Shown piece by piece: positions 15,271 to 22,358 of a DNA stretch of 64,000 nt. Source of the DNA: Bin80 sp965219915. Lineage in GTDB: Bacteria > Bacteroidota > Rhodothermia > Rhodothermales > Bin80. The notes below the pieces were generated by a model that worked only from the letters and a program-made list of their open reading frames with translations, was not told the DNA's origin and did no database searches. The stretch's first letter is position 1, and each line of letters begins with the position of its first letter. The stretch lies in assembly GCA_965219915.1 (NCBI GenBank), contig OZ244794.1, positions 1,178,001-1,242,000 of the forward strand, given 5' to 3'. Made by a program: the position numbers and the translations under genes.

Positions 15271-17589
15271 TCATGTGTCAATGGGACGCCGTTTAAGGAA
15301 AAATACGCCTTCTCGGCCAGAAGTGACAACGATAGTGCCGCTCTTGAAGTATGGATAGTTACTCCATGCTCCCAAGACAGGGGAATTATCATTCGGGCCA
15401 TAGGGAACTGTATCAAAGTGGCCAACCTCGATGGGGTTCTCCGGGTCAGATATATCTACCAAACGGAGACCCTCGACATAGTTGGTCTGGTACATGATGT
15501 CACCGTGGATGTACAGATTATGGTCAATGGCACTCGAGGGGCCGAAATACTCACCGGCCAGGATTGGATCTTCCAGATCGCTGATGTCGAAGATCAGCGT
15601 ACGCGTAGCCTCTACCAGTTCGGAAGTCTCATCTCCCTCGTCGTTTAGATAGAAGTAACGATGGTCTTCGGTAAGCCAGCCCTGGTGAGTATAGGCCACA
15701 TTAGGATACTGTGCGATTGATAATGCGACAGGATTGTCCTTGTCCGTTACGTCGGCAATCGACAGGGCGTTTCCATTGGAACTAAGGCAGATCTCACGTC
15801 CTTGGTAATCGCGATCAGGGCCGTCGTAGGTCACACACTGCGCGTCGTGCGTGGCGCCGGTGCCCCGGCCGCCGGTCCGTGTATCTGCGAAGCATCCTGC
15901 GAATGTCGGATTCAACGGATCCTGAATATTAATCATGTGTAGTGCACCACCACAGGTCTCTCCGCCGGAATCATTGCCAACAGCATAGGCATATCCGGTA
16001 TCTTCATTGATAACGATATTATGGGAACTGTAAACGCCTTTGTATATCGCGGATTCCGTGAACACCTGCGGCTCGGTTATATCTCTCAATTGAGTCAAGT
16101 CAAAGACCTGCATATGGTGTGCGCCGGCCCCATCGGCTACGATGAAGGCGTGATCCTTATAAACCTTGATATCACGCCACAGACTCTGATTGGCAGTCGA
16201 GGTCTTGGGCAGGTCTCCCAGATAGACCGGATTGTAGGGATCCGTCAGATCAATGAATGATGTGCCGTCGGTGCGTCCCACCAAGGCGTACTCTTTTCCT
16301 GTTTGCGGGTCCTCCCATCCCCAGACATCATTAACCTGAATACCACGCCGAGCCCCGATCTCTTCCCGGGTCAAAAACGAAACCATGTCAACTTCTGCAC
16401 ACGGAAACATCCCGGCGGCACCGCTTTCGCATTCAGTCATTTCCCCGGTGATTGATGCAATTTCACTCGCAGCGTTAAAGAGTTTTTCGCCAATGCTGAC
16501 GCCTTCATCTGCGACATGGAGTGGATAAACCGCTCCCTCAAAATTGTCCTGCCCAGTGGCGCCAACCACAACGGTATTGTTGTCTGCGGAAAGGCTTGCC
16601 CCAAATCCGCTTCGGAATTGCGGTCCGTCAGGGGTGATAATCTCCGATACCTGTGGATCAGAAAGGTCCACATGGTATACACCCCCGTTTCGTTCATTGA
16701 ACAAAGTGGCGGAGATCCAGAGTTTGTTAGCAGAAGCCGCTAATGCCTCTCCAAAACGCTGGTCATCTGTTGTATCGGGTGAAGCCAGGGTATGCATCTG
16801 CTCCCACATGCCGTTGTCGTTTCTGGAAAAGAGGGCGACCGTTCCTCCACCGTGCCTTGGTGCACTGAGTGCCAGGAACTCTCCCGCAGATGCGACAGAC
16901 CACGCAAACAGTGCTCCACCCGTTCCGTTCTCCATTCCAATTTCTTCTATCTGTTGTTCGCCAGTGTCGTTATAGGAGTAAACGAACGCCCGACCCTCAC
17001 CATCATTCCAGCGGGGAGCGCCAACAATGAATTCGTTCCCGTGGATAGCAACTGATCGACCGTATCCATCTGTTTCGGATATGTCTTCGGGGGTCAGTTC
17101 TTCTGCTAACCGCCAGCCGTTATCGTCGTTTTTGATGTACAGGTATGCTCCCCCAGTTACGTCCTGGCCGCCTGCTGCCCCAATGATCAAATGATCCCCC
17201 TTCAGGGCCAAGGAGCTACCGAACCGGGCATGTGAGAGCGTGATCGTCTCAAAAGGGGACCATGTTCCATCATCTTCACGTGAATAAATGTGGACCTCAT
17301 CGGCAAGCGGGGCACCAATGACCAAAGTGGTATGGTCAGCCGCTAGGCTTTGTCCAAATCCAATCGCGCGCTCTCCACCAGGTGTAAGTACCTGGGCTTG
17401 GGACCAGGTGCCATCGTCTTCCATGTCGTAGACGAAGACATTGCCCGGGAGTAGGAGTTGCCGTCCTTCGCCGACGATAATCTGCCCGTCATTAACTGCC
17501 ACAGCGGCGCCGTACTGGACTGCATATTGGGCATGAAGAGTTGTTGAAGCGCCGAGGAGCACCGCAATCAGGGTTAGTGTGCGTCTCAT
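15271..17589 (-). CDS. Choice-of-anchor B family secreted protein with FG-GAP-like N-terminal propeller
   Basis: The product is 772 residues from the ATG at 17589, giving the signal peptide MRRTLTLIAVLLGASTTLHA; an upstream GTG at 17655 would begin inside the transposon and is rejected. Residues 25-380 are seven-fold-like repeats (VAVNDGQIIVGEG, LAADHTTLVIGAPLADEVHI, LKGDHLIIGAAGG, IHGNEFIVGAPRW) as in integrin-type FG-GAP propellers. The C-terminal half has LVIVD-like repeats (SFIDLTDPYNPVYLGDLP, MINIQDPLNPTFAGCF, LRLVDISDPENPIEVGHFDT) and the THQGWLTEDHRYFYLNDE stretch typical of choice-of-anchor B proteins. The role is unknown, probably a surface protein. The transposon end is 41 bp upstream of the start and has probably replaced its promoter or cut it off from the DUF885-like gene. 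Confidence 0.85.
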   Translation of the reverse strand: MRRTLTLIAVLLGASTTLHAQYAVQYGAAVAVNDGQIIVGEGRQLLLPGNVFVYDMEDDGTWSQAQVLTPGGERAIGFGQSLAADHTTLVIGAPLADEVHIYSREDDGTWSPFETITLSHARFGSSLALKGDHLIIGAAGGQDVTGGAYLYIKNDDNGWRLAEELTPEDISETDGYGRSVAIHGNEFIVGAPRWNDGEGRAFVYSYNDTGEQQIEEIGMENGTGGALFAWSVASAGEFLALSAPRHGGGTVALFSRNDNGMWEQMHTLASPDTTDDQRFGEALAASANKLWISATLFNERNGGVYHVDLSDPQVSEIITPDGPQFRSGFGASLSADNNTVVVGATGQDNFEGAVYPLHVADEGVSIGEKLFNAASEIASITGEMTECESGAAGMFPCAEVDMVSFLTREEIGARRGIQVNDVWGWEDPQTGKEYALVGRTDGTSFIDLTDPYNPVYLGDLPKTSTANQSLWRDIKVYKDHAFIVADGAGAHHMQVFDLTQLRDITEPQVFTESAIYKGVYSSHNIVINEDTGYAYAVGNDSGGETCGGALHMINIQDPLNPTFAGCFADTRTGGRGTGATHDAQCVTYDGPDRDYQGREICLSSNGNALSIADVTDKDNPVALSIAQYPNVAYTHQGWLTEDHRYFYLNDEGDETSELVEATRTLIFDISDLEDPILAGEYFGPSSAIDHNLYIHGDIMYQTNYVEGLRLVDISDPENPIEVGHFDTVPYGPNDNSPVLGAWSNYPYFKSGTIVVTSGREGVFFLKRRPIDT

Positions 17590-17622
17590 GTGAATCGAAA
17601 TGTTGTTCCAGGAATAAAGTAC

Positions 17623-17630
17623 AAATTTTG
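17623..17630. repeat. Left 8-bp target-site duplication
   Basis: AAATTTTG abuts the left inverted repeat and is repeated exactly at 22340-22347 next to the right inverted repeat. An AT-rich 8-bp duplication is what IS1595-family elements are known to make. Confidence 0.93.
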
Positions 17631-17655
17631 GGGAATTATATACGTGTGTACCCAC
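17631..17655 (+). repeat. Left terminal inverted repeat
   Basis: The 25-bp sequence begins GGGAATTATATACG and ends GTACCCAC. It matches the reverse complement of 22315-22339 at every position. Similarity stops sharply inside both ends, which defines the repeat length. Confidence 0.95.
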
Positions 17656-17730
17656 ACAAAATAGCTAAAAATTGAAACTTTTATCAAAACAATATCGCAT
17701 ATTTGGGTACACAGCGACGCATAAATAAAG

Positions 17731-18670
17731 ATGGCTAATACAGGACCAGGGCAATCACATCGTAAGGGTATATCTTGGATCAAGCTTATGCAGTTGTTTC
17801 CTGATGATGCGACTGCTGAGAAGTGGTTTGCGAAACAGCGTTGGGGCAATGAACCCTGTGTCCGCATTGCGGATCAACGAACGTCCAGACTGGTGCCAAG
17901 CATCACATGCCGTACCGGTGCAGGGAAAAGGGTTGCAGGAAACGGTTCAGTGTGCGCGTGGGAACGGTTATGCAGGACAGTAAATTGAGTCACCAGACGT
18001 GGGCTTTTGCAATTTACATTCTGGATACGGGTATTAGGGGAACGTCCAGCATGAGACTGCATCGGGATCTGGATGTTACCCAAAATACTGCCTGGCATTT
18101 AGCTCGCCGTATTCGCAAGTCATGGGACTCTGATTTAGAGGAGTTTGACGGCCCGGTTGAAGTGGATGAGACTTACGTAGGAGGCAAAGAGAAGAACAAG
18201 CATTTTAACAAGAAGCTCAAATCTGGACGTGGTGCAGTAGGAAAGACCGCCGTAGTCGGTGCCAGAGATCGTAAGACTGAGCATGTACAGGCACGGGTGG
18301 TCTCAAATACCACCGCCAGGACGCTCACAGGCTTCGTATACAGCAAGTCCGTTAAAAAGGCGATATCACGGATGACGCGAAAGCCTACCACAGGCTACGT
18401 AGAGAAGCACACGACACCGTAAAGCACTCTGTCAATGAGTACGTGAACGGTATGGCACACATCAACGGCATAGAATCCTTTTGGTCTTTGCTGAAACGGG
18501 GCTACTATGGAACATATCATCACATGTCCCCCAAGCACCTGCAACGCTACGGTGATGAGTTTGTAGGCCGGAACAATGCCCGGCACTTGGATACCCTACA
18601 GCAACTGGAACAAACAGCCAAAGGGCTAGATGGGAAACGGCTTACGTATAAGGAGCTGGTGGCGGGTTAG
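17731..18670 (+). pseudogene. IS1595-family transposase, interrupted by two single-base deletions
   Basis: The gene starts at ATG 17731 (MANTGPGQSHRKGISWIKLM, then the family's FPDDATAEKWF phrase). At about 17857 the frame slips by one missing base; the next frame gives the zinc ribbon CPHCGSTN...MPYRC...CRKRF, then SSMRLHRDLDVTQNTAWHLA and the first catalytic Asp in VEVDETYVGG. At the A-tract 18354-18358 another base is missing; the third frame gives DITDDAKAYHRL with the second Asp, and NGIESFWSLLKRGYYGTYHH with the Glu, ending at 18670. All catalytic residues and the zinc ligands survive, spread over three frames. The long genes around are intact, so decay is more likely than sequencing error, though a minus 1 slip at the A-tract cannot be excluded. 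Confidence 0.88.
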
Positions 18671-18676
18671 GGGGTG

Positions 18677-19090
18677 TTACTCACAAGCGGACTCATTGAC
18701 GGCAAGGTATTCGTCAATGAATATATCTAGGAGCCTATGCAGTGAATGCAGAATGTGATTTGCTCCTTGCTCCCCATGAGTTCCGGTAGAACTTGTATGC
18801 CACGTGTCTGTCGCGAAGACAGACTCTGTTTCAATGTCTGATACAAGTTTATTCAGATTAATGTAAATATTGAAACCATTTCCCACTACACTGACATTGA
18901 TATACAGATAAGGTACATGATCTGACCCGGATGAATAAATCCGTGCACCCCGCAGTCGACTGCGTACGGCTCTTTGAATATCGTCGTGTGACAGTCCAAT
19001 CTCAGTAGCGTCTTGATGTAATTTCTCAACAACAAGCGCAACGGGTGCACAGCCCGTATATAATCTGAATCTGTTCAGTTCAGTGCTCAT
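18677..19090 (-). CDS. Passenger protein of unknown function, 137 aa
   Basis: The frame starts at ATG 19090 and ends 6 bp beyond the transposase end, facing it. The chain reads LYTGCAPVALVVEKL, IGLSHDDIQRAVRSRLRGAR, YLYINVSVVG, then TWHTSSTGTHGEQGANHIL and LLDIFIDEYLAVNESAC. I recall this pattern from unnamed short proteins scattered in bacterial genomes, usually with a signal peptide; this copy has none, so the start may have been trimmed or it may act in the cytoplasm. Two cysteines near the ends could form a disulfide. Upstream (19099-19143) lies a dyad-containing block also found before the next passenger pair, suggesting shared control. Confidence 0.65.
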   Translation of the reverse strand: MSTELNRFRLYTGCAPVALVVEKLHQDATEIGLSHDDIQRAVRSRLRGARIYSSGSDHVPYLYINVSVVGNGFNIYINLNKLVSDIETESVFATDTWHTSSTGTHGEQGANHILHSLHRLLDIFIDEYLAVNESACE

Positions 19091-19098
19091 GTAAATGT

Positions 19099-19143
19099 GG
19101 TCTGATTAATTGCAAACAAAACTTTTACGCACATGTGCATAAC
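19099..19143 (-). promoter_or_regulatory. Passenger upstream block, copy 1
   Basis: On the minus strand the block runs TTATGCACATGTGCGTAAAA, about 15 variable bases, then GCAATTAATCAGACC, and ends 8 bp before the start of the 137-residue gene. The same two parts with the same order occur at 19746-19797 before the next passenger pair. The CACATGTG core is a dyad. It looks like a promoter with an operator shared by passengers. Confidence 0.55.
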
Positions 19144-19201
19144 TGCGATATCTTATTCCGATCTTGCGTGCTTTGTTCATCTTGCTTGCCCCTCTGGGTG
19201 T

Positions 19202-19498
19202 TTAGTTGTTGTTCAACAAAATTGTGATGATACTGGCCAGTACACCTGCCAAAGCAATCCCCGCCACAATAAAGAATTGTATTGTTTTCAATTGTGCATC
19301 GTACGCTTTCGCGTTTGCATCTATACGATCTGCTTGTGCCTCAAGCTTTGATTCGAACAGTTTGATGATTCTGGCGGCTTGGATGTTTGTCATTTCCTTG
19401 ATAACGTCAATCAATTGATTAGATTCGTCGGCATCTAGGTTTGCCTTGCGTAGCAACCGCGCAGCGCGAGTAAATGTCCCTGCGGTGTCATCGTTCAT
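19202..19498 (-). CDS. Small coiled-coil protein with C-terminal membrane anchor (passenger)
   Basis: The product is 98 residues. The N-terminal half is charged and helical (RAARLLRKANLDADESNQLI), the middle has a heptad-like stretch (FESKLEAQADRIDANAKAYD), and the end is a single membrane helix (FFIVAGIALAGVLASIITIL) followed by NNN. It recalls DUF1640-like or XhlA-like small membrane proteins, but I do not assign it. Its ATG overlaps the TGA of the upstream 76-residue gene (ATGA), so the two are translationally coupled. A second, frameshifted copy lies at 21802-22067 in the opposite orientation. Confidence 0.7.
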   Translation of the reverse strand: MNDDTAGTFTRAARLLRKANLDADESNQLIDVIKEMTNIQAARIIKLFESKLEAQADRIDANAKAYDAQLKTIQFFIVAGIALAGVLASIITILLNNN

Positions 19499-19725
19499 AT
19501 CGCTATCATATCTTCCAATGTCGGAAGCAATGTCAGCCGATAATACTGCGACCGCCCTTTTTCGTCTCTAATCACAACGTCGTAATAATATTTGGAACGA
19601 CTTACGGCACTCCAATCATATTTATCTCCCAACTCTTTTTTAAACACATGCTTCGCGTCAGAGAGCGTAAGAGTATCAACAGTGCCTAACTCTTTGTCAT
19701 TTGCATCCAACAGTGTGAATTTCAT
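19495..19725 (-). CDS. Passenger protein of unknown function, 76 aa
   Basis: The product is 76 residues and acidic-basic mixed, beginning MKFTLLDANDKELGTVDTLT and containing AVSRSKYYYDVVIRDEKGRS. It reads as a small beta-rich domain with an amphipathic helix (LSDAKHVFKKELGDKY). No family is recognised. It shares the ATGA overlap with the coiled-coil membrane protein downstream, and the 19746-19797 block stands 20 bp before its start. A two-gene toxin-antitoxin or defence pair is one possibility, but nothing in the sequence proves it. Confidence 0.6.
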   Translation of the reverse strand: MKFTLLDANDKELGTVDTLTLSDAKHVFKKELGDKYDWSAVSRSKYYYDVVIRDEKGRSQYYRLTLLPTLEDMIAI

Positions 19726-19745
19726 CTTTGTAAGCCCCTCCGGGC

Positions 19746-19797
19746 GGTCTGATTAGTTGCGTATAAAATACAGCATTTTTACGCACATGTGTATAAC
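19746..19797 (-). promoter_or_regulatory. Passenger upstream block, copy 2
   Basis: On the minus strand it reads TTATACACATGTGCGTAAAA, a variable spacer, then GCAACTAATCAGACC, close to copy 1 at 19099-19143 in both parts. The spacer is 7 bp longer. A third, partial form (TTATGCACATTTACGTAAAT) precedes the coiled-coil copy on the plus strand at 21772-21791. Confidence 0.55.
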
Positions 19798-19805
19798 GTA
19801 GTTTC

Positions 19806-20020
19806 AAAAATCAGTATATTTACCACGAACTCTTAACAGAATATACTATAATGCGCATTCTTATTCCGGCCTTCTGTCCCTTCTTGAGGGAACGTATTTC
19901 AGGTTTGTAATCATCTATCCGCCCTCGACTGAGATGATCAAGGATGTGGATACTAGAGATTACGATGCTCTTATAGAAGCACTTACAACAACTAAACGTA
20001 TGAGGAGCCAAGAACAATGA
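19806..20020 (+). other. Open frame without a start codon, overlapping the next gene
   Basis: A plus-strand frame runs open up to TGA 20018-20020, which overlaps the ATG of the next gene (ATGA). It encodes TYFRFVIIYPPSTEMIKDVD and RDYDALIEALTTTKR, which reads like real protein, but only an internal ATG at 19934 is available. It may be the tail of a lost gene that was once coupled to the 192-residue gene. Confidence 0.3.
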
Positions 20021-20595
20021 AAAACTTGACAGCAACCCTACTATTGGTGGCTCTGATCGCTGTGCCTAGTCAGGCACAGGATGGCCCTTTTGGATTGAAT
20101 ATGGGTGCTGATCCAACAGACTACGGATGTTCAGCCGATGACAACTCAGATTTTCTTTACAGGTGTAATGAAGTCCCAAAGCCTCATCCTAGCATTCAGA
20201 GGTATGTTGTATGGTCTTATCCTGAAACAGGTATCGCATTCATTAAGGTCTGGGGCAGAGTAAACGAGAATGACAAATATGGAAGCAGGGTTCGTTCCCA
20301 GATGGAAGAAATAGCCGAACAGATTTCAACTAAGTACGGAACCTGGACAGAGTTCGATGACTACATGTCGTCGTCCGGTATATGGACGGACGCAGATGAG
20401 TGGTCACGTTCTATTGAGCATGACGAACGTTTTTATAGTTATCAATGGGAATTTGAGAGCAATGAGCAAGTGGATAATATTTATCTATATGCCATAGGCC
20501 TGAGAGATGAAACTGCATTTGGCATAGACTTCGCCTTGTCTAACATAGATAGATTTGATGCCATTAAAAAGAGTAGAGGAGCCGATGCATTTTAG
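20017..20595 (+). CDS. Secreted passenger protein of unknown function, 192 aa
   Basis: The product starts with a clear signal peptide (MKNLTATLLLVALIAVPSQA). A GAGGAG ribosome site lies 10 bp upstream, one of the few good ones here. The mature chain has two nearby cysteines (DYGCSADDNSDFLYRC), a central aromatic and acidic region (YGTWTEFDDYMSSSGIWTDA) and EFESNEQVDNIYLYAIGLR. The region around residues 75-115 (GIAFIKVWGRV, MEEIAEQISTKYG) looks like an alpha-beta domain. No family is recognised. It is the only larger plus-strand passenger. Confidence 0.7.
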   Translation: MKNLTATLLLVALIAVPSQAQDGPFGLNMGADPTDYGCSADDNSDFLYRCNEVPKPHPSIQRYVVWSYPETGIAFIKVWGRVNENDKYGSRVRSQMEEIAEQISTKYGTWTEFDDYMSSSGIWTDADEWSRSIEHDERFYSYQWEFESNEQVDNIYLYAIGLRDETAFGIDFALSNIDRFDAIKKSRGADAF

Positions 20596-20616
20596 GGGTA
20601 AACATACATGAGTCCT

Positions 20617-20940
20617 CTACCCGGGGACATCTTCTATTGGTTCCGACTCTTCAACCGTCAGGTCTCCGCTACACTTGGGGCACCGAGTGGCTTGTTGTTT
20701 TATTATTGAGAGGCAGAATCTGCATTTCTTGAATCCGCCAGCAGCCATTTTTCTTTTGTTCAACTCAGTGTGATCAGGTTTTACAATCATGACAATAAGT
20801 ATGCCGAGTAGGCTGAAGAAAAAGCCAACAAAAAACCACCCCACACTATTCAGGCCCTTATTATCGGCGATTGTTGCGGTAATGAATCCAAACACTAATG
20901 GTATCAGGATAATTACCAATAGACAGCCTACCGCTTCCAT
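20617..20940 (-). CDS. Small membrane protein with zinc ribbon (passenger)
   Basis: The product is 107 residues. Two membrane helices are visible (GCLLVIILIPLVFGFITATI and VGWFFVGFFFSLLGILIVMI), then a short charged loop, then a four-cysteine zinc ribbon (CRFC, spacer, CPKC). This layout resembles unnamed bacterial inner-membrane proteins that display a cytoplasmic zinc ribbon. It is 14 bp downstream of the 147-residue secreted protein gene, so the two are likely co-transcribed. Function unknown. Confidence 0.7.
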   Translation of the reverse strand: MEAVGCLLVIILIPLVFGFITATIADNKGLNSVGWFFVGFFFSLLGILIVMIVKPDHTELNKRKMAAGGFKKCRFCLSIIKQQATRCPKCSGDLTVEESEPIEDVPG

Positions 20941-20954
20941 TAGTAACTAGATAA

Positions 20955-21398
20955 CTATTCGCACCCTGATTTGTCATACGCCTCAGACGCAGCCAGCCAC
21001 TTCATTCTGTTGGCATACGTGTCTATCCTCACATAGATATTCAATAATTCAGTCTTGCGATCATAGAGTATAGAACACCGCTCTAACCGAGACATGCTAT
21101 CTGGTTTATACCGTATACCATCCAATAGAATAGAATCCATCTTGGTTTGACCAGTAGCTGTAATAGCTTGCAGGAGATAGTCCCTGGCAAATTGGAGGCT
21201 GTCTAGATAATCCACAAAATTAGCGTCGTCCGGCCAATCAGTAGCATCCAGAAGCGACTTCTCGTGTGATAGTATGACTCGTCCAACATAGCTTGAGGCA
21301 AGTCGCGCTTCACGGTTCTTGTTTGATTGCCCGTGCACAGAGCAAATCGGGACGGTCAAGATCAACAGAAAAAGCAATAAGAGATGTTTCCTGTTCAT
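20955..21398 (-). CDS. Secreted passenger protein of unknown function, 147 aa
   Basis: The product begins with a signal peptide (MNRKHLLLLFLLILTVPICS followed by VHGQ). The mature part is mostly helical and charged (YVGRVILSHEKSLLDATDWP, YLDSLQFARDYLLQAI, MSRLERCSILYDRKTELLNI). One cysteine is in the middle and one near the end (KSGCE). No family is recognised. It precedes the zinc-ribbon membrane protein by 14 bp on the same strand. Confidence 0.65.
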   Translation of the reverse strand: MNRKHLLLLFLLILTVPICSVHGQSNKNREARLASSYVGRVILSHEKSLLDATDWPDDANFVDYLDSLQFARDYLLQAITATGQTKMDSILLDGIRYKPDSMSRLERCSILYDRKTELLNIYVRIDTYANRMKWLAASEAYDKSGCE

Positions 21399-21423
21399 GG
21401 TTGTTTACCGTTTTATGAAATGG

Positions 21424-21624
21424 TCATTGGTTGCAAGCCTCTGAAATCACGTCTGATGATCCAGTTAGGTCCCATTTGAAGCGTACGTTACCCGATCCGT
21501 ACCAGGGCAACACAATAAAGAATGTCCACAGCCGAACGCTTTCTGCAAGTGTCGGGCTGTGCATTGTTGCCTCAGAAGATCCTGCACCCGGTTGGGTACG
21601 ACCAGAGAAACCTTGCCTATTCAC
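21424..21624 (-). pseudogene. Possible C-terminal fragment of a passenger gene
   Basis: A minus-strand frame ends VLPWYGSGNVRFKWDLTGSS then DVISEACNQ, which reads like the C-terminus of a secreted beta protein. The only start is a GTG, and the upstream half is not convincing. The rest of 21399-21801 holds no other supported gene. It may be the tail of a gene truncated inside the transposon. Confidence 0.25.
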
Positions 21625-21801
21625 CCGTGCAGGTTGCGATCCCGCACTTGTTCACGGCTGTTTTATTCGACAAGAAGCCCGACGTGTCGGATCTCCCTGA
21701 CAACAATGCGACAGTAATATACGTACATTTATGGACAATGTTATAGCTTATCTGGCAACTTTATTATGCACATTTACGTAAATGTGTGTATACTGGAACA
21801 G

Positions 21802-22067
21802 ATGAGAAATGACGATGCCGGAACGTTTACACGCGCGATGCGGTTACTGCGCAAGGCGAACCTAAACCCTGAGAAGCCAATCAACTCATTGAGCTCCTAA
21901 GAGAAATGACGAGCACAGAAGCAGCAAAAATTATCGAACGGGTTGAGGCAAAGATAGATGCCAACGCAAAAATGCACTATGCAAGCATCGCAACAATAAA
22001 GTGGGTTATTGTCGTTGGTATTGCAGTTGCAGGTGTTCTTGCAGGATTGATTTCAGCATTTGCATAA
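21802..22067 (+). pseudogene. Second copy of the coiled-coil membrane protein, frameshifted
   Basis: The first 24 codons (MRNDDAGTFTRAMRLLRKAN) match the start of the 98-residue protein at 19202-19498. A single missing base near 21871 shifts the frame; the next frame continues EANQLIELLREMTSTEAAKI, IDANAKMHYASIATIKW and a membrane helix (VIVVGIAVAGVLAGLISAFA), ending at TAA 22065-22067. The two copies are inverted relative to each other, and this one is shorter in the coiled-coil part. An upstream 16-bp perfect palindrome (ACATTTACGTAAATGT) resembles the dyads before the other passengers. Confidence 0.75.
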
Positions 22068-22098
22068 ATGACAGGGAAGCTGCATTGAGTCTATCAAA

Positions 22099-22272
22099 AT
22101 GAAACAACCTAATTCAGTACACACATCGAGTTCGAAAAAGAAGAAGCGTGGCCGTCCAGCAAAGGACCTGGCGCACATCCAGCGGTCCATTCAGTTGGGT
22201 TCACCTGAGGAACTGGCAAAGAAGATCCTGAATACACGGCCCGGCAAGATCAAGATGCAACGGATGTCTTAG
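22099..22272 (+). CDS. Small basic AT-hook-like protein, 57 aa (passenger)
   Basis: A 57-residue frame starts at ATG 22099 and ends TAG 22270-22272. It has a poly-lysine stretch and an AT-hook-like core (SKKKKRGRPAKD), followed by a short helix (PEELAKKILNTRPGKIKMQR). The GRP core within basic residues is the AT-hook signature, so binding of AT-rich DNA is likely. It lies 42 bp from the right inverted repeat, 31 bp after the coiled-coil copy. It may act on the element's own ends or on passenger promoters; that is inference. Confidence 0.55.
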   Translation: MKQPNSVHTSSSKKKKRGRPAKDLAHIQRSIQLGSPEELAKKILNTRPGKIKMQRMS

Positions 22273-22314
22273 CCAAAATCTACGCTCACAATTCCCTCGC
22301 AGAACCTCTTATGC

Positions 22315-22339
22315 GTGGGTACACACGTATATAATTCCC
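22315..22339 (-). repeat. Right terminal inverted repeat
   Basis: The reverse complement of this 25-mer equals 17631-17655 without a mismatch. It ends 19 bp from the stop codon of the DUF885-like gene. Confidence 0.95.
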
Positions 22340-22347
22340 AAATTTTG
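22340..22347. repeat. Right 8-bp target-site duplication
   Basis: AAATTTTG, identical to 17623-17630. The target lies in the short spacer just past the DUF885-like stop codon. Confidence 0.93.
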
Positions 22348-22358
22348 GGAGTGGGGAA

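Larger units (their letters stand above)
17631..22339. mobile_element. IS1595-type transposon with passenger genes (4709 bp)
   Basis: The ends are perfect 25-bp inverted repeats (17631-17655 and 22315-22339) flanked by a perfect 8-bp duplication. Inside, next to the left end, is an IS1595/ISXO2-type transposase. The remaining 3.6 kb carries passengers: an unnamed 137-residue protein (18677-19090), an overlapping pair (19202-19725), a secreted 192-residue protein (20017-20595), a zinc-ribbon membrane protein (20617-20940), a secreted 147-residue protein (20955-21398), a short fragment, a frameshifted second copy of the coiled-coil membrane protein (21802-22067) and a 57-residue AT-hook-like protein (22099-22272). 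IS1595-family members with passengers are known. Perfect ends suggest a recent insertion, although the transposase is broken. Confidence 0.92.

Noticed and set aside
17653..17655. GTG start for the choice-of-anchor-B gene
   Set aside because: It lies inside the transposon's left inverted repeat, so it cannot be the ancestral start; the ATG at 17589 gives a normal signal peptide.
17705..17713. GGGTACACA near the transposase start as a third copy of the inverted repeat
   Set aside because: Only 9 bases match the inner part of the repeat; too short to call, though it could be a transposase contact site.
21431..21700. Plus-strand frame of 89 codons within the transposon
   Set aside because: Antisense to a fragment that reads better as protein; no start context.
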